Shown here: in pieces, positions 1 to 5,118 of the stretch
Position numbering within the stretch: position 1 is the first letter of the stretch
How the letters are laid out: each line of letters opens with the position of its first letter
DNA from: Anaerolineae bacterium
GTDB taxonomy: Bacteria > Chloroflexota > Anaerolineae > UBA4142
Length of the DNA stretch: 5,118 bases
Assembly (NCBI GenBank): GCA_027457205.1
Contig: DAIDTM010000600.1
Span: 1 to 5,118 of the forward strand
Direction: 5' to 3'
Position numbers and translations under genes: made by a program
The notes under the pieces: generated by a model
What the model was told of the DNA's origin: nothing
Databases searched by the model: none
The model's input: the letters and a program-made list of their open reading frames with translations, nothing else

Positions 1-1969
1 CCATCAGCAGATACTTCATCACGTTACCGAACGCGCGTCGTCCTTCGATGATGCCATTGTGCAGCACGCGCAAGCCGCGTTCGAGCAAGATGATGTCCGC
101 CGCGTCCTTCGCCACATCCACCGCGGTGGAAACCGAGATGCCCACGTCCGCGGTGTGCAGCGACGGCGCGTCGTTGATGCCGTCGCCGATGTAACCGACG
201 ACGTGTCCGCGATTCTTGAGCGCGATGATGATGCGGTTCTTCTGCGCCGGCGACACGCGCGCAAATACCGCCGTCGCTTCCGCCGCGTGCGCGAGCGCGC
301 CATCGCTCATTCGCTCCAGTTCGTCCCCCAGAACGATTCGGCTGGCGTCCAGCCCAACCTGCGCGCAAACGTGCTTGGCGACCAGTTCGTTATCGCCGGT
401 CAGAATCTTGACCGTCACGCCGTCGCGTTTCAAATCTTGCAGCGCATCGATAGCATCGGGCAGCGGCGGATCGATGAACGCGACGTACCCCAGCAGCGTT
501 AGTTCCTTTTCGTCGGCAACGCGGTAGGCGTCTTGCTGCGGCACATCGCGCGTCGCGACGGCAAGGACGCGATAGCCCTGCGCGCTCAACTGCTGGTAGG
601 TCGTCACACATTTCGCGCGCGCGTCCGCATCCATCGATTGCGGCGCGCTGTCGATTTCATAGCGAACGCACAGCGGCAAAATGCTTTCCGGCGCGCCTTT
701 CACGATGAGTACGCGCTCGCTATCCTTGCCCACAACAATCGAAATGCGGCGGCGCTCAAAATCTAACGGAATCTCGTCGAGCTTGCTGTACGCCTTGACG
801 TCGGGATGATCGTGCATCAGAATGGCAGTGTCGAGCGGATTGACATTGCCACGGCGCAAAACGGCGACATCGGTTGGGTCTTTCACGCCAGTCTCGTGAT
901 AGCTGTTGAGGTAAGCGAACAGGAAAACGCGTGTGGACGATTTGCCTAGCGGATCGACGTGCTGATCGAGCGCCATATCGCCGCTGGTCAGCGTGCCGGT
1001 CTTGTCGCTGCACAACGTATCCATGCTGCCAAAATTTTGAATCGACGCGAGATTCTTGACGATCACTTTTCGCTTCGCCATGTGCACTGCGCCTTCGCCC
1101 AGCGTGACGGTCGTGATCATCGGCAAAAATTCCGGCGTCAAGCCGACCGCCAGCGCGACCGCGAAGAGGAGCGATTCGAACGGGTCGTGCTTGAGCGTGG
1201 CGCTGACGAGGAAGACGAACACGACGAGGAAGAAAACCGTCTGCATGATGAGCAGACCGAACTGCCGCGTGCCGCGTTCGAATTCGGTTTCGGGCGGGCG
1301 CGTCGACAGCCGCGCGGCGATGTCGCCAAACGCCGTCGCTTTGCCGGTCGCGGTGATGACCGCCGTAGCGGTGCCGCTGACGACCGAAGTGCCGAGGAAT
1401 ACCGCGTTGAGCGCATCCGCCGGGGAATCCGACGGCATCGCCGCGTCGGTCGCTTCCTTTTCCACCGGCAACGATTCGCCGGTCAGCGCGGCTTGGTTGA
1501 TGTGCAGATCGCGCGCTTGAATCAGCCGCGCATCCGCCGGCCCGAGATCGCCGGCGATCAGGCGGATGATGTCGCCGGGCACCAGCGCGCGGCGCGGCAG
1601 CTCGAGCCACTTGCCGTCGCGAAGGGCGGTGGCGGTGGGGGCGACCTGGTCGCGCAAGCGTTCCGCCGCGCGCTGCGAGCGCGAGGTCTGGACGAAATCG
1701 ATGATGATACTGAGCAGCACGATCGCGACGATAATGCTGGCGTTGACGACATCGCCGAGCAGCGCGGAGGCAAAACTGGCAATCAGCAGGATGAGCACCA
1801 GCGGGCTGGCGAACATTCCCAGGAGTTGCGCAAGCGTGCTGCGATGCTTCGCGCCGGAAGGATCGTTGGGACCGTTCTGCGCGAGCCGCTGCCGTGCCTC
1901 ATCGCTCGTCAGACCGTTCTCCGACGTGCGTAGCTGCTCGAAGAGAGTTTTCGACGTTTGTACGCTCAT
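1..1969 (-). CDS. mgtA: Mg2+-importing P-type ATPase (MgtA/MgtB-like), N-terminal 656 residues, cut by window edge
   Basis: Predicted inner-membrane pump that uses ATP to import Mg2+ (P-type ATPase class IIIB). The minus-strand frame is open from ATG 1969-1967 to the left edge. Visible in order: an N-terminal cation-ATPase domain (residues about 5-50), M1 and M2 (about 48-70 and 74-94), the actuator motif TGES (163-166), M3 (about 236-257), M4 with VGLTPEFLPMI (275-285), the phosphorylation site SDKTGTLT with Asp322, the nucleotide-domain motif KGAPE (424-428), TGDN (524-527) and GDGINDAPSL (595-604). The M4 motif and the following VIVKNLASIQNFGSMD closely follow the MgtA/MgtB family, which separates it from Ca2+ and H+ pumps. 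The family is about 900 residues, so M5-M10 lie outside the window. The start is supported by GAGGT at 1978-1974, 4 nt upstream. TPEFLPM carries Phe281 where enterobacterial MgtA/MgtB have Met. Family assignment is firm; substrate is inferred from the motif. Confidence 0.92.
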   Translation of the reverse strand, partial: MSVQTSKTLFEQLRTSENGLTSDEARQRLAQNGPNDPSGAKHRSTLAQLLGMFASPLVLILLIASFASALLGDVVNASIIVAIVLLSIIIDFVQTSRSQRAAERLRDQVAPTATALRDGKWLELPRRALVPGDIIRLIAGDLGPADARLIQARDLHINQAALTGESLPVEKEATDAAMPSDSPADALNAVFLGTSVVSGTATAVITATGKATAFGDIAARLSTRPPETEFERGTRQFGLLIMQTVFFLVVFVFLVSATLKHDPFESLLFAVALAVGLTPEFLPMITTVTLGEGAVHMAKRKVIVKNLASIQNFGSMDTLCSDKTGTLTSGDMALDQHVDPLGKSSTRVFLFAYLNSYHETGVKDPTDVAVLRRGNVNPLDTAILMHDHPDVKAYSKLDEIPLDFERRRISIVVGKDSERVLIVKGAPESILPLCVRYEIDSAPQSMDADARAKCVTTYQQLSAQGYRVLAVATRDVPQQDAYRVADEKELTLLGYVAFIDPPLPDAIDALQDLKRDGVTVKILTGDNELVAKHVCAQVGLDASRIVLGDELERMSDGALAHAAEATAVFARVSPAQKNRIIIALKNRGHVVGYIGDGINDAPSLHTADVGISVSTAVDVAKDAADIILLERGLRVLHNGIIEGRRAFGNVMKYLLM

Positions 1970-1990
1970 CAAGACCTCGGAAGCGAGAGT

Positions 1991-2098
1991 TATACCAAAC
2001 CGATGGCTTTTTGCGGTGCTAAAAATGTATAACCAATGGTGAGCTGTGTCAAGCAGGGCAGAGCACTGTCAAAGTCGAATAGGCTATACTGCCAATGG
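1991..2098. repeat. Three short iterated motifs TATA-N(1-5)-CC(A/G)ATGG
   Basis: The same pattern occurs three times in the divergent region: TATA then CCGATGG at 1991-2006, TATA then CCAATGG at 2028-2039, and TATA then CCAATGG at 2085-2098. The spacing inside the motif is 5, 1 and 3 nt. The middle copy overlaps the candidate ATPase -10 region and the first lies just downstream of it. They could be binding sites for a regulator of the ATPase. With so short a motif, chance cannot be excluded. Confidence 0.3.
2024..2052 (-). promoter_or_regulatory. Candidate sigma-70 promoter of the ATPase gene
   Basis: On the minus strand a perfect -35 TTGACA (2052-2047) is followed after 17 nt by TACATT (2029-2024), a 4/6 match to the -10 box. 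TATACA (2031-2026) with a 15-nt spacer is an alternative -10. Transcription would start near 2018, giving a leader of roughly 50 nt, too short for an M-box or similar Mg2+-sensing RNA. A second TTGACA lies 20 nt further upstream (2072-2067) without an equally good -10. Confidence 0.5.
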
Positions 2099-2117
2099 GC
2101 ATAAACTGCTATCGGAC

Positions 2118-2150
2118 GAACGAGACCCTTCGCTCCGCTCAAGGTGACAG
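2118..2150. repeat. Degenerate copy of an interspersed CHLERSEG-type repeat
   Basis: The stretch contains GAGACCCTTCGCTCCGCTC followed by AAGGTGACA, with a small inverted repeat CCTT/AAGG (2127-2130 and 2141-2144) around the CGCTCCGCTC core. Read on the minus strand it gives the peptide string CHLERSEGS, which I recognise as a frequent spurious translation of a non-coding repeat dispersed in many environmental bacterial genomes. It is not a gene. The identification comes from memory of the pattern, not from a search. Confidence 0.55.
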
Positions 2151-2185
2151 TTCAAAAAGCGCAATCGGTGACCGTGCTCAGTATA

Positions 2186-2265
2186 TGTCGCTGCGAGCCG
2201 AGCGAAAAGTCTTGCCATCGCGAAGGAGGTTTCTCCACCGCACAAAACGCGGCGTCGAAATAACA
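2186..2265. repeat. Degenerate palindromic interspersed repeat (MITE/REP-like), about 80 bp
   Basis: The left end reads TGTCGCTGCGAG and the reverse complement of the right end reads TGTTATTTCGACG. Both look like decayed forms of the TGTCATT(G/T)CGA ends of common REP/MITE-like repeats. A GCGAAGGAGGTTTCTCC core with a GGAG/CTCC hairpin (2225-2228 and 2233-2236) sits in the middle. The minus-strand reading GGETSFAMARLFARLAAT is another familiar spurious translation of such repeats. It lies 35 bp from the repeat at 2118-2150 and ends 14 bp before the padR-family promoter. No transposase is present. Confidence 0.5.
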
Positions 2266-2278
2266 CGGGCAGCGCCGC

Positions 2279-2307
2279 TTGACAGCCGCGCGGGTTTTGC
2301 GTATAAT
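2279..2307 (+). promoter_or_regulatory. Perfect-consensus sigma-70 promoter of the PadR-MFS operon
   Basis: TTGACA (2279-2284), a 17-nt spacer, then TATAAT (2302-2307): 12 of 12 consensus bases with the ideal spacing. Transcription should start near 2314, about 34 nt before the regulator ATG. Such a strong promoter in front of a repressor gene fits an operon that is held off by its own product. Confidence 0.85.
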
Positions 2308-2334
2308 CTAATCGAATTAGTCAGTTTGGATTAT
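2303..2334. promoter_or_regulatory. Nested palindrome at the -10/start site, candidate PadR operator
   Basis: Two nested inverted repeats overlap the -10 box and the start of transcription: CTAAT-CGA-ATTAG (2308-2320) and ATAATC/GATTAT (2303-2308 and 2329-2334). A dimeric repressor bound here would block RNA polymerase. Many PadR proteins bind ATGT-N8-ACAT-like sites, and that pattern is not present. Assignment as the operator of the adjacent PadR protein is therefore inferred from position and symmetry. Confidence 0.45.
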
Positions 2335-2347
2335 TCAGGGAGAACCC

Positions 2348-2977
2348 ATGGATCATACGCTGCTCGTGTTAGGCTTGCTCAAATTGCAAGACATGCACGG
2401 CTATCAGCTCAGCGACCTGATCGACCGGCGGCTGAAATATCTGACCGATCTCAAAAAGCCCACGCTCTACCACTTGCTGGCAAAACTGGAAACCGCCGGC
2501 GCGGTGACCAAGAGCGTGTCTCGTGAGGGAAATCGTCCGGAGCGTTACACCTATCGGTTGACCCAGGGCGGCGCGGCGCAGTTCGAGCGGTTGCTGCGCC
2601 AGAATTTGCAAGACACGCACGCGACTTTTTTCGACGACGACATCGGCTTGCTGTTTCTTAGCGAACTACCGCCGGCGGAGGCGCGCCAGTTTCTCGACCA
2701 GAAACGCGCGGCGCTGGGAGAGCGCGTCGCGTACGTTCAGCGCGCGCTCGCGCAGCACTCGCCGGATACGCCGGCGTACTATACCCTGCGCCACCACGCG
2801 CTGCACCTGCGTACCGAGTGTGACTGGATCGATGAATTGCTCGGACGCTTGAAAAAGCGCGCGGTGCGCGAGGATATTCTGGAATGTCTTGCCGCGACCG
2901 AAGAATCGGCTCGGCGGCGCAATAAAGAAATTGTGTCTACAAGGAGACCATCGAAGCATGGAAGCAAAATCGCGTAA
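2348..2977 (+). CDS. PadR-family transcriptional regulator
   Basis: Cytoplasmic DNA-binding repressor, 209 residues. The N-terminal winged helix-turn-helix (about 4-84) shows the PadR pattern: LLVLGLLKLQDMHGYQL, then the recognition region KKPTLYHLLAKLETAGAV (36-53), then the wing ending RYTYRLTQGGAAQFERLL (66-83). A helical C-terminal part (about 95-175) containing CDWIDELLGRL (158-168) is expected to form the dimer, as in the longer PadR group. The tail (185-209) is rich in Arg, Lys and Ser. The ATG is supported by GGGAG (2338-2342), 5 nt upstream. It is first in an operon with an MFS pump, overlapping it by 20 nt, and lies behind a consensus promoter with a palindrome. That arrangement matches efflux operons repressed by their own PadR protein. 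The ligand is unknown. Family is sure; role as repressor of the pump is inferred. Confidence 0.93.
   Translation: MDHTLLVLGLLKLQDMHGYQLSDLIDRRLKYLTDLKKPTLYHLLAKLETAGAVTKSVSREGNRPERYTYRLTQGGAAQFERLLRQNLQDTHATFFDDDIGLLFLSELPPAEARQFLDQKRAALGERVAYVQRALAQHSPDTPAYYTLRHHALHLRTECDWIDELLGRLKKRAVREDILECLAATEESARRRNKEIVSTRRPSKHGSKIA
2941..2946 (+). promoter_or_regulatory. Shine-Dalgarno site that decides the MFS start
   Basis: AAGGAG lies 11 nt before ATG 2958, inside the end of the regulator gene. It favours ATG 2958 over an in-frame TTG at 2889. The extra 23 residues from the TTG are polar, basic and unlike any MFS N-terminus, whereas ATG 2958 puts a short basic segment directly before the first membrane helix. 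Confidence 0.7.
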
Positions 2978-4361
2978 TCGAATTTTGTTGGTGTTGTTCA
3001 TCGGCGTCTTGATGGGCGCGCTCGACATCGCGATCGTCGGTCCTGCGCTGCCCCTGATTCGCAGTTCGTTCGGCGTAGATGACCGCGCGGTCGCTTGGAT
3101 CTTTACGATCTACGTGCTCTTTAACCTCATCAGTGTGCCTCTGATGGCAAAACTGTCCGACGCGTTTGGGCGGCGCGCGATCTACATCCTCGACGTGACG
3201 CTGTTCGCGCTTGGTTCGCTGATGGTTGCCGTGTCGCCAACACTGCCGATCCTGCTGGTGGGACGCGCGGTGCAGGGGTTTGGCGCAGGCGGCGTGTTCC
3301 CGGTTGCCAGCGCGGTGATCGGCGATACGTTTCCGCCGGAAAAACGCGGCGGCGCGCTCGGTTTGATCGGCGCGGTCTTTGGCATCGCGTTCCTGATCGG
3401 TCCGATCATTGCCGGCATCATTCTGTTTGTCCTCAGCTGGCACTGGCTCTTTATCATCAACCTGCCGATTGCGCTCGTCGTCATCGTGATGGCGCTGCGA
3501 ATTCTGCCCGGCGCACGCCCGGCGCAGCAGCGCGAATTCGATCTGCTGGGGATGGCGATTCTGGCAGTGCTGTTGGCGTCGCTGGCGTTCGGCATCAACC
3601 AACTCGATACAGCGGATATGGCGGCGAGCATCATTTCGCTCGCGGTGTGGCCCTTCCTGCTCCTCGCGATAGCGCTGCTGCCGGTTTTTCTCCTGATCGA
3701 ATCGCGTGCGCCGAACCCGGTGGTGCGGCTGAGTCTGTTCCGCTCGCGCCAGGTCAAATTGATCAGTTTCGTCGCCCTGGGCGCGGGCTTGGGCGAAGCG
3801 TCGGTCGTGTTCGTACCCGCGCTCGTCGTCGCTGCGTTCGGTGTGTCGAGTTACACGGCGAGTTTCATGCTGCTGCCGGCGGTGCTGGCAATGGCGGTCG
3901 GCTCACCCACCGCCGGGCGGATGCTCGATCGCCGCGGCTCGCGCGTTGTGCTCCTCGCCGGAACGATCTTGGTGACCGCCGGGATGTTCGTCGTCGCCTT
4001 TCTCGCGGCGAACATCGTGTTCTTCTACGTCGCGGCGATTCTGGTCGGTTTGGGCTTGGGCATTCTGCTCGGCGCGCCCCTGCGCTACGTGATGTTGAAC
4101 GAATCGGCGGCGTCGGAACGCGCGGCGGCGCAAGGAGTCCTGACGCTGTACACGAGCACTGGACAGTTGCTCGGCGGCGTGCTGGTCTGCGCGGTGGCGG
4201 CATCGTTTGGCGGCGGTCTTGCCGGTTATGCGACGGCGTTTCTCGTCGTGGGCGTCATCATGTTTGTGATGACCGCGCTGACGCTTGGGCTGAAGAGCCG
4301 CGCGGCGGAAATCGAAACGGCGCAGCGCAATCATGCCGCAGCGGACGCGCAGCGCGCGTAA
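2958..4361 (+). CDS. MFS efflux transporter, DHA2 (EmrB/QacA-like) family
   Basis: Integral membrane protein of 467 residues, predicted to export drugs or other small molecules by proton antiport. The sequence is a near-continuous run of hydrophobic helices. TM1 carries LDIAIVGPALP (22-32), the LDxTxVNxALP-like motif of 14-helix transporters. The loop after TM2 has the MFS motif A, MAKLSDAFGRR (63-73). TM4 has RAVQGFGAGG (103-112), motif B with Arg103. TM5 has GIAFLIGPIIAG (142-153), motif C, typical of antiporters. A second half-repeat begins near REFDLLGMA (192-200), and AGRMLDRRGSRV (319-330) is the C-half motif A-like loop. Length is slightly below QacA/EmrB (about 510). It overlaps the PadR gene by 20 nt, which suggests translational coupling and shared control. 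The polar tail (445-467) is cytoplasmic. Substrate cannot be read from the sequence. A 12-helix count cannot be excluded by eye, but the TM1 motif favours DHA2. Confidence 0.92.
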   Translation: MEAKSRNRILLVLFIGVLMGALDIAIVGPALPLIRSSFGVDDRAVAWIFTIYVLFNLISVPLMAKLSDAFGRRAIYILDVTLFALGSLMVAVSPTLPILLVGRAVQGFGAGGVFPVASAVIGDTFPPEKRGGALGLIGAVFGIAFLIGPIIAGIILFVLSWHWLFIINLPIALVVIVMALRILPGARPAQQREFDLLGMAILAVLLASLAFGINQLDTADMAASIISLAVWPFLLLAIALLPVFLLIESRAPNPVVRLSLFRSRQVKLISFVALGAGLGEASVVFVPALVVAAFGVSSYTASFMLLPAVLAMAVGSPTAGRMLDRRGSRVVLLAGTILVTAGMFVVAFLAANIVFFYVAAILVGLGLGILLGAPLRYVMLNESAASERAAAQGVLTLYTSTGQLLGGVLVCAVAASFGGGLAGYATAFLVVGVIMFVMTALTLGLKSRAAEIETAQRNHAAADAQRA

Positions 4362-4380
4362 TCGGCAACGCGCGCGAGGA

Positions 4381-4409
4381 TTGACAGACGCACGAGAGCG
4401 AAATATAAT
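4381..4409 (+). promoter_or_regulatory. Perfect-consensus sigma-70 promoter of the nuclease leader
   Basis: TTGACA (4381-4386), a 17-nt spacer and TATAAT (4404-4409) match the consensus at all 12 positions. It begins 20 nt after the MFS stop codon. Transcription should start near A4416, about 190 nt before the nuclease ATG. The long untranslated leader this implies contains the hairpins and terminator listed separately. Confidence 0.85.
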
Positions 4410-4415
4410 AACATC

Positions 4416-4508
4416 AGTAAGGGACGATGGTGTCCTTCGCCGGTGTCCGTTCCGGCGCGTCAGAATAATCAACCGTGATCACGCAGGTCATGCGCGGCAC
4501 GGTTTTTT
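4416..4508 (+). ncRNA. Structured leader RNA or small RNA ending in an intrinsic terminator; class unknown
   Basis: About 93 nt run from the predicted start to the end of a terminator U-tract. Hairpin 1 pairs 4420-4425 with 4432-4437 (six pairs including one G-U) around the loop GAUGGU. Hairpin 2 pairs CGCCGG (4438-4443) with CCGGCG (4452-4457) around an 8-nt loop. A 13-nt linker precedes the terminator hairpin. GGUGUCC occurs twice (4429-4435 and 4442-4448), so GGAC (4422-4425) could pair with either copy. Promoter plus structure plus terminator ahead of a gene is the layout of a riboswitch or attenuator, but an independent sRNA fits equally well. The GAUGGUGU element recalls the start of the fluoride (crcB) motif, but the expected downstream CUGAUG segment is missing, so I do not assign that class. 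Confidence 0.5.
4471..4508 (+). terminator. Intrinsic terminator inside the nuclease leader
   Basis: AACCGTG (4471-4477) pairs with CACGGTT (4498-4504). Inside, CGCA (4482-4485) pairs with TGCG (4491-4494) around GGTCA. Six T residues (4503-4508) follow at the base and more T-rich sequence continues to 4519. It may end read-through from the PadR-MFS operon, and it also ends or attenuates transcripts from the promoter at 4381-4409. Confidence 0.8.
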
Positions 4509-4516
4509 ATTTCATT

Positions 4517-4542
4517 TTTCAGCGTAAGGAGGCGCTCTGAAA
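4517..4542 (+). promoter_or_regulatory. Hairpin with a Shine-Dalgarno sequence as its loop
   Basis: TTTCAG (4517-4522) pairs with CTGAAA (4537-4542), extended by CG/CG (4523-4524 with 4533-4534) with CT bulged out. The 8-nt loop is TAAGGAGG (4525-4532), a perfect complement of the usual 16S rRNA 3' end. No ATG, GTG or TTG follows at a usable distance. CCTC just before the true nuclease ribosome site (4587-4590) could pair with GAGG of this loop. A ribosome standby or control site is possible, but function is not shown. Confidence 0.35.
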
Positions 4543-4590
4543 CAAATCGACTGAATTGAAAACGTATCCACACATCGAACGAAAAACCTC

Positions 4591-4596
4591 AGGAGG
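4591..4596 (+). promoter_or_regulatory. Shine-Dalgarno site of the nuclease gene
   Basis: AGGAGG ends 8 nt before ATG 4605 and fixes that start, which also places a textbook signal peptide at the N-terminus. It is the second strong Shine-Dalgarno sequence in this leader. Confidence 0.85.
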
Positions 4597-4604
4597 AAAC
4601 AACG

Positions 4605-5118
4605 ATGTTTTTCCAAAATCTGCTTCGACGAACGCGCTTTACTCTGTTTGCGTTCCTGCTCATTGGTCTGCTTGGCGGGCTTGAGCCAGGTCTGGCGCAA
4701 GCCAATCCGCCGCTCGTTCCGATCCACGCGGTCCAAGGCGCGGCGCATCTCTCGCCGATGACCGGTCAGCTGGTGTCATTGCAGGGCATCGTGACCGCCA
4801 AGACCAGAAACGGTTTCTACATGCAAGACCCTAATCCGGATAACGACCCGGCGACATCGGAGGGAATCTACGTCTACACGGGCGCTGCGCCGACTGTGAT
4901 CGTGGGGGACGCGGTTGGAGTGAGCGGCACAGTGAAAGAGTACCGCGCCGGCGGCGCGTCCTCGACGAACCTCACGACCACCGAGATCGATAATCCCGGC
5001 CGTTCGGTCACGGTAGTCAGTCACGGCAATCCGTTGCCCGCGCCGATCGTTCTCGGCACCGGCGAACGCATCCCGCCGAACACGATCATCGAAGACGACG
5101 CGACCGGCAATGTGGAAA
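4605..5118 (+). CDS. Secreted endonuclease/exonuclease/phosphatase-type nuclease (ExeM/NucH-like), N-terminal 171 residues, cut by window edge
   Basis: Predicted exported protein. Residues 1-33 form a Sec signal peptide: basic RRTR (8-11), a hydrophobic core (12-25) and an AQA site suggesting cleavage after Ala33. The mature part begins with IHAVQGAAHLSP (40-51), then GQLVSLQGIVTA (54-65), GFYMQDPNPDNDPATSEGIYVYTG (70-93, shown here as one block by position), VGDAVGVSGTVKEY (100-113) and LTTTEI (123-128). This order is the OB-fold-like N-terminal domain found ahead of endonuclease/exonuclease/phosphatase catalytic domains in extracellular nucleases that degrade environmental DNA. RIPPNTIIEDDATGNVE (155-171) matches the linker that follows. 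The catalytic domain lies beyond the window, so activity is inferred from architecture. It is read from its own promoter through a long leader with a terminator, separate from the pump operon. A related phosphoesterase or adhesin sharing this domain is possible. Confidence 0.8.
   Translation, partial: MFFQNLLRRTRFTLFAFLLIGLLGGLEPGLAQANPPLVPIHAVQGAAHLSPMTGQLVSLQGIVTAKTRNGFYMQDPNPDNDPATSEGIYVYTGAAPTVIVGDAVGVSGTVKEYRAGGASSTNLTTTEIDNPGRSVTVVSHGNPLPAPIVLGTGERIPPNTIIEDDATGNVE

Noticed and set aside
1624..1641. G-rich run of four to five GG/GGG tracts, possible two-tier G-quadruplex on the plus strand
   Set aside because: It lies in ATPase coding sequence for an Ala/Thr/Pro-rich segment in a GC-rich genome, and codon bias explains it adequately.
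756..1933. Long reading frames in other frames and on the opposite strand across the ATPase (e.g. 959-1933 plus strand, 756-1610 minus strand)
   Set aside because: They give Arg/Ala-rich or low-complexity polar proteins with no recognisable domain and overlap the ATPase frame, which holds all P-type motifs in order. High GC explains the open frames.
2084..2526. Possible small genes at 2084-2266 (minus) and 2095-2526 (plus)
   Set aside because: The first is the familiar spurious translation of a dispersed repeat. The second runs through the repeats and into the PadR gene out of frame and shows no family resemblance.
4416..4470. Fluoride (crcB) riboswitch
   Set aside because: GAUGGUGU near the 5' side is suggestive, but the first stem has a different shape, and the second half with CUGAUG and the pseudoknot partner are not found. 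The downstream gene is not a fluoride exporter.
2937..4472. Minus-strand and shifted-frame open frames across the MFS gene
   Set aside because: They are His/Arg/Asp-rich antisense readings of a hydrophobic transporter, with no ribosome site or domain.
4537..4554. Five-codon upstream open frame starting with CTG (LKQID)
   Set aside because: It has a strong ribosome site 4 nt upstream, but CTG starts are rare and the peptide is too short to support as a gene. It is kept only as a remark under the hairpin finding.
1..5118. CRISPR array, tRNA, rRNA, transposase, toxin-antitoxin or phage genes
   Set aside because: I looked on both strands and saw no regular repeat-spacer pattern, tRNA-like cloverleaf, rRNA segments or recognisable proteins of these kinds.

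Overview
The window is a stretch of GC-rich bacterial chromosome. It suggests a free-living bacterium, possibly of the Chloroflexota. That guess rests on high-GC codon use, a secreted nuclease of a type common there, and degenerate copies of the 'CHLERSEG'-type interspersed repeat. The sequence alone cannot fix the phylum. Four protein genes are visible, two of them cut by the window ends. None shows a frameshift or internal stop.

Layout: (1) Positions 1-1969, minus strand: the first 656 codons of an MgtA-type P-type ATPase, predicted to import Mg2+. It lacks its C-terminal membrane segments because the window ends. (2) Positions 1970-2347: a 378-bp divergent intergenic region. It holds a likely minus-strand promoter for the ATPase, three iterated TATA...CC(A/G)ATGG motifs, two degraded interspersed repeats, and a perfect-consensus sigma-70 promoter with a palindrome for the rightward operon. 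(3) Positions 2348-4361, plus strand: a two-gene operon of a PadR-family repressor and a DHA2-type MFS efflux pump whose reading frames overlap by 20 nt. (4) Positions 4362-4604: a second perfect-consensus promoter and a structured leader of about 190 nt. The leader has two hairpins, a strong intrinsic terminator, and a third hairpin whose loop is a perfect Shine-Dalgarno sequence. (5) Positions 4605-5118, plus strand: the signal peptide and OB-fold-like N-terminal part of a secreted nuclease of the endonuclease/exonuclease/phosphatase kind, open at the right edge.

The PadR protein probably represses its own operon, including the pump, and is relieved by a pump substrate or similar ligand. 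The ATPase is divergent and functionally separate, although it shares the intergenic region. The most interesting part is the leader at 4416-4604. A terminator sits between a consensus promoter and the nuclease start codon, so this is either a transcription-attenuation (riboswitch-like) element or a small RNA of about 90 nt with read-through into the nuclease. I could not match it to a known riboswitch class.
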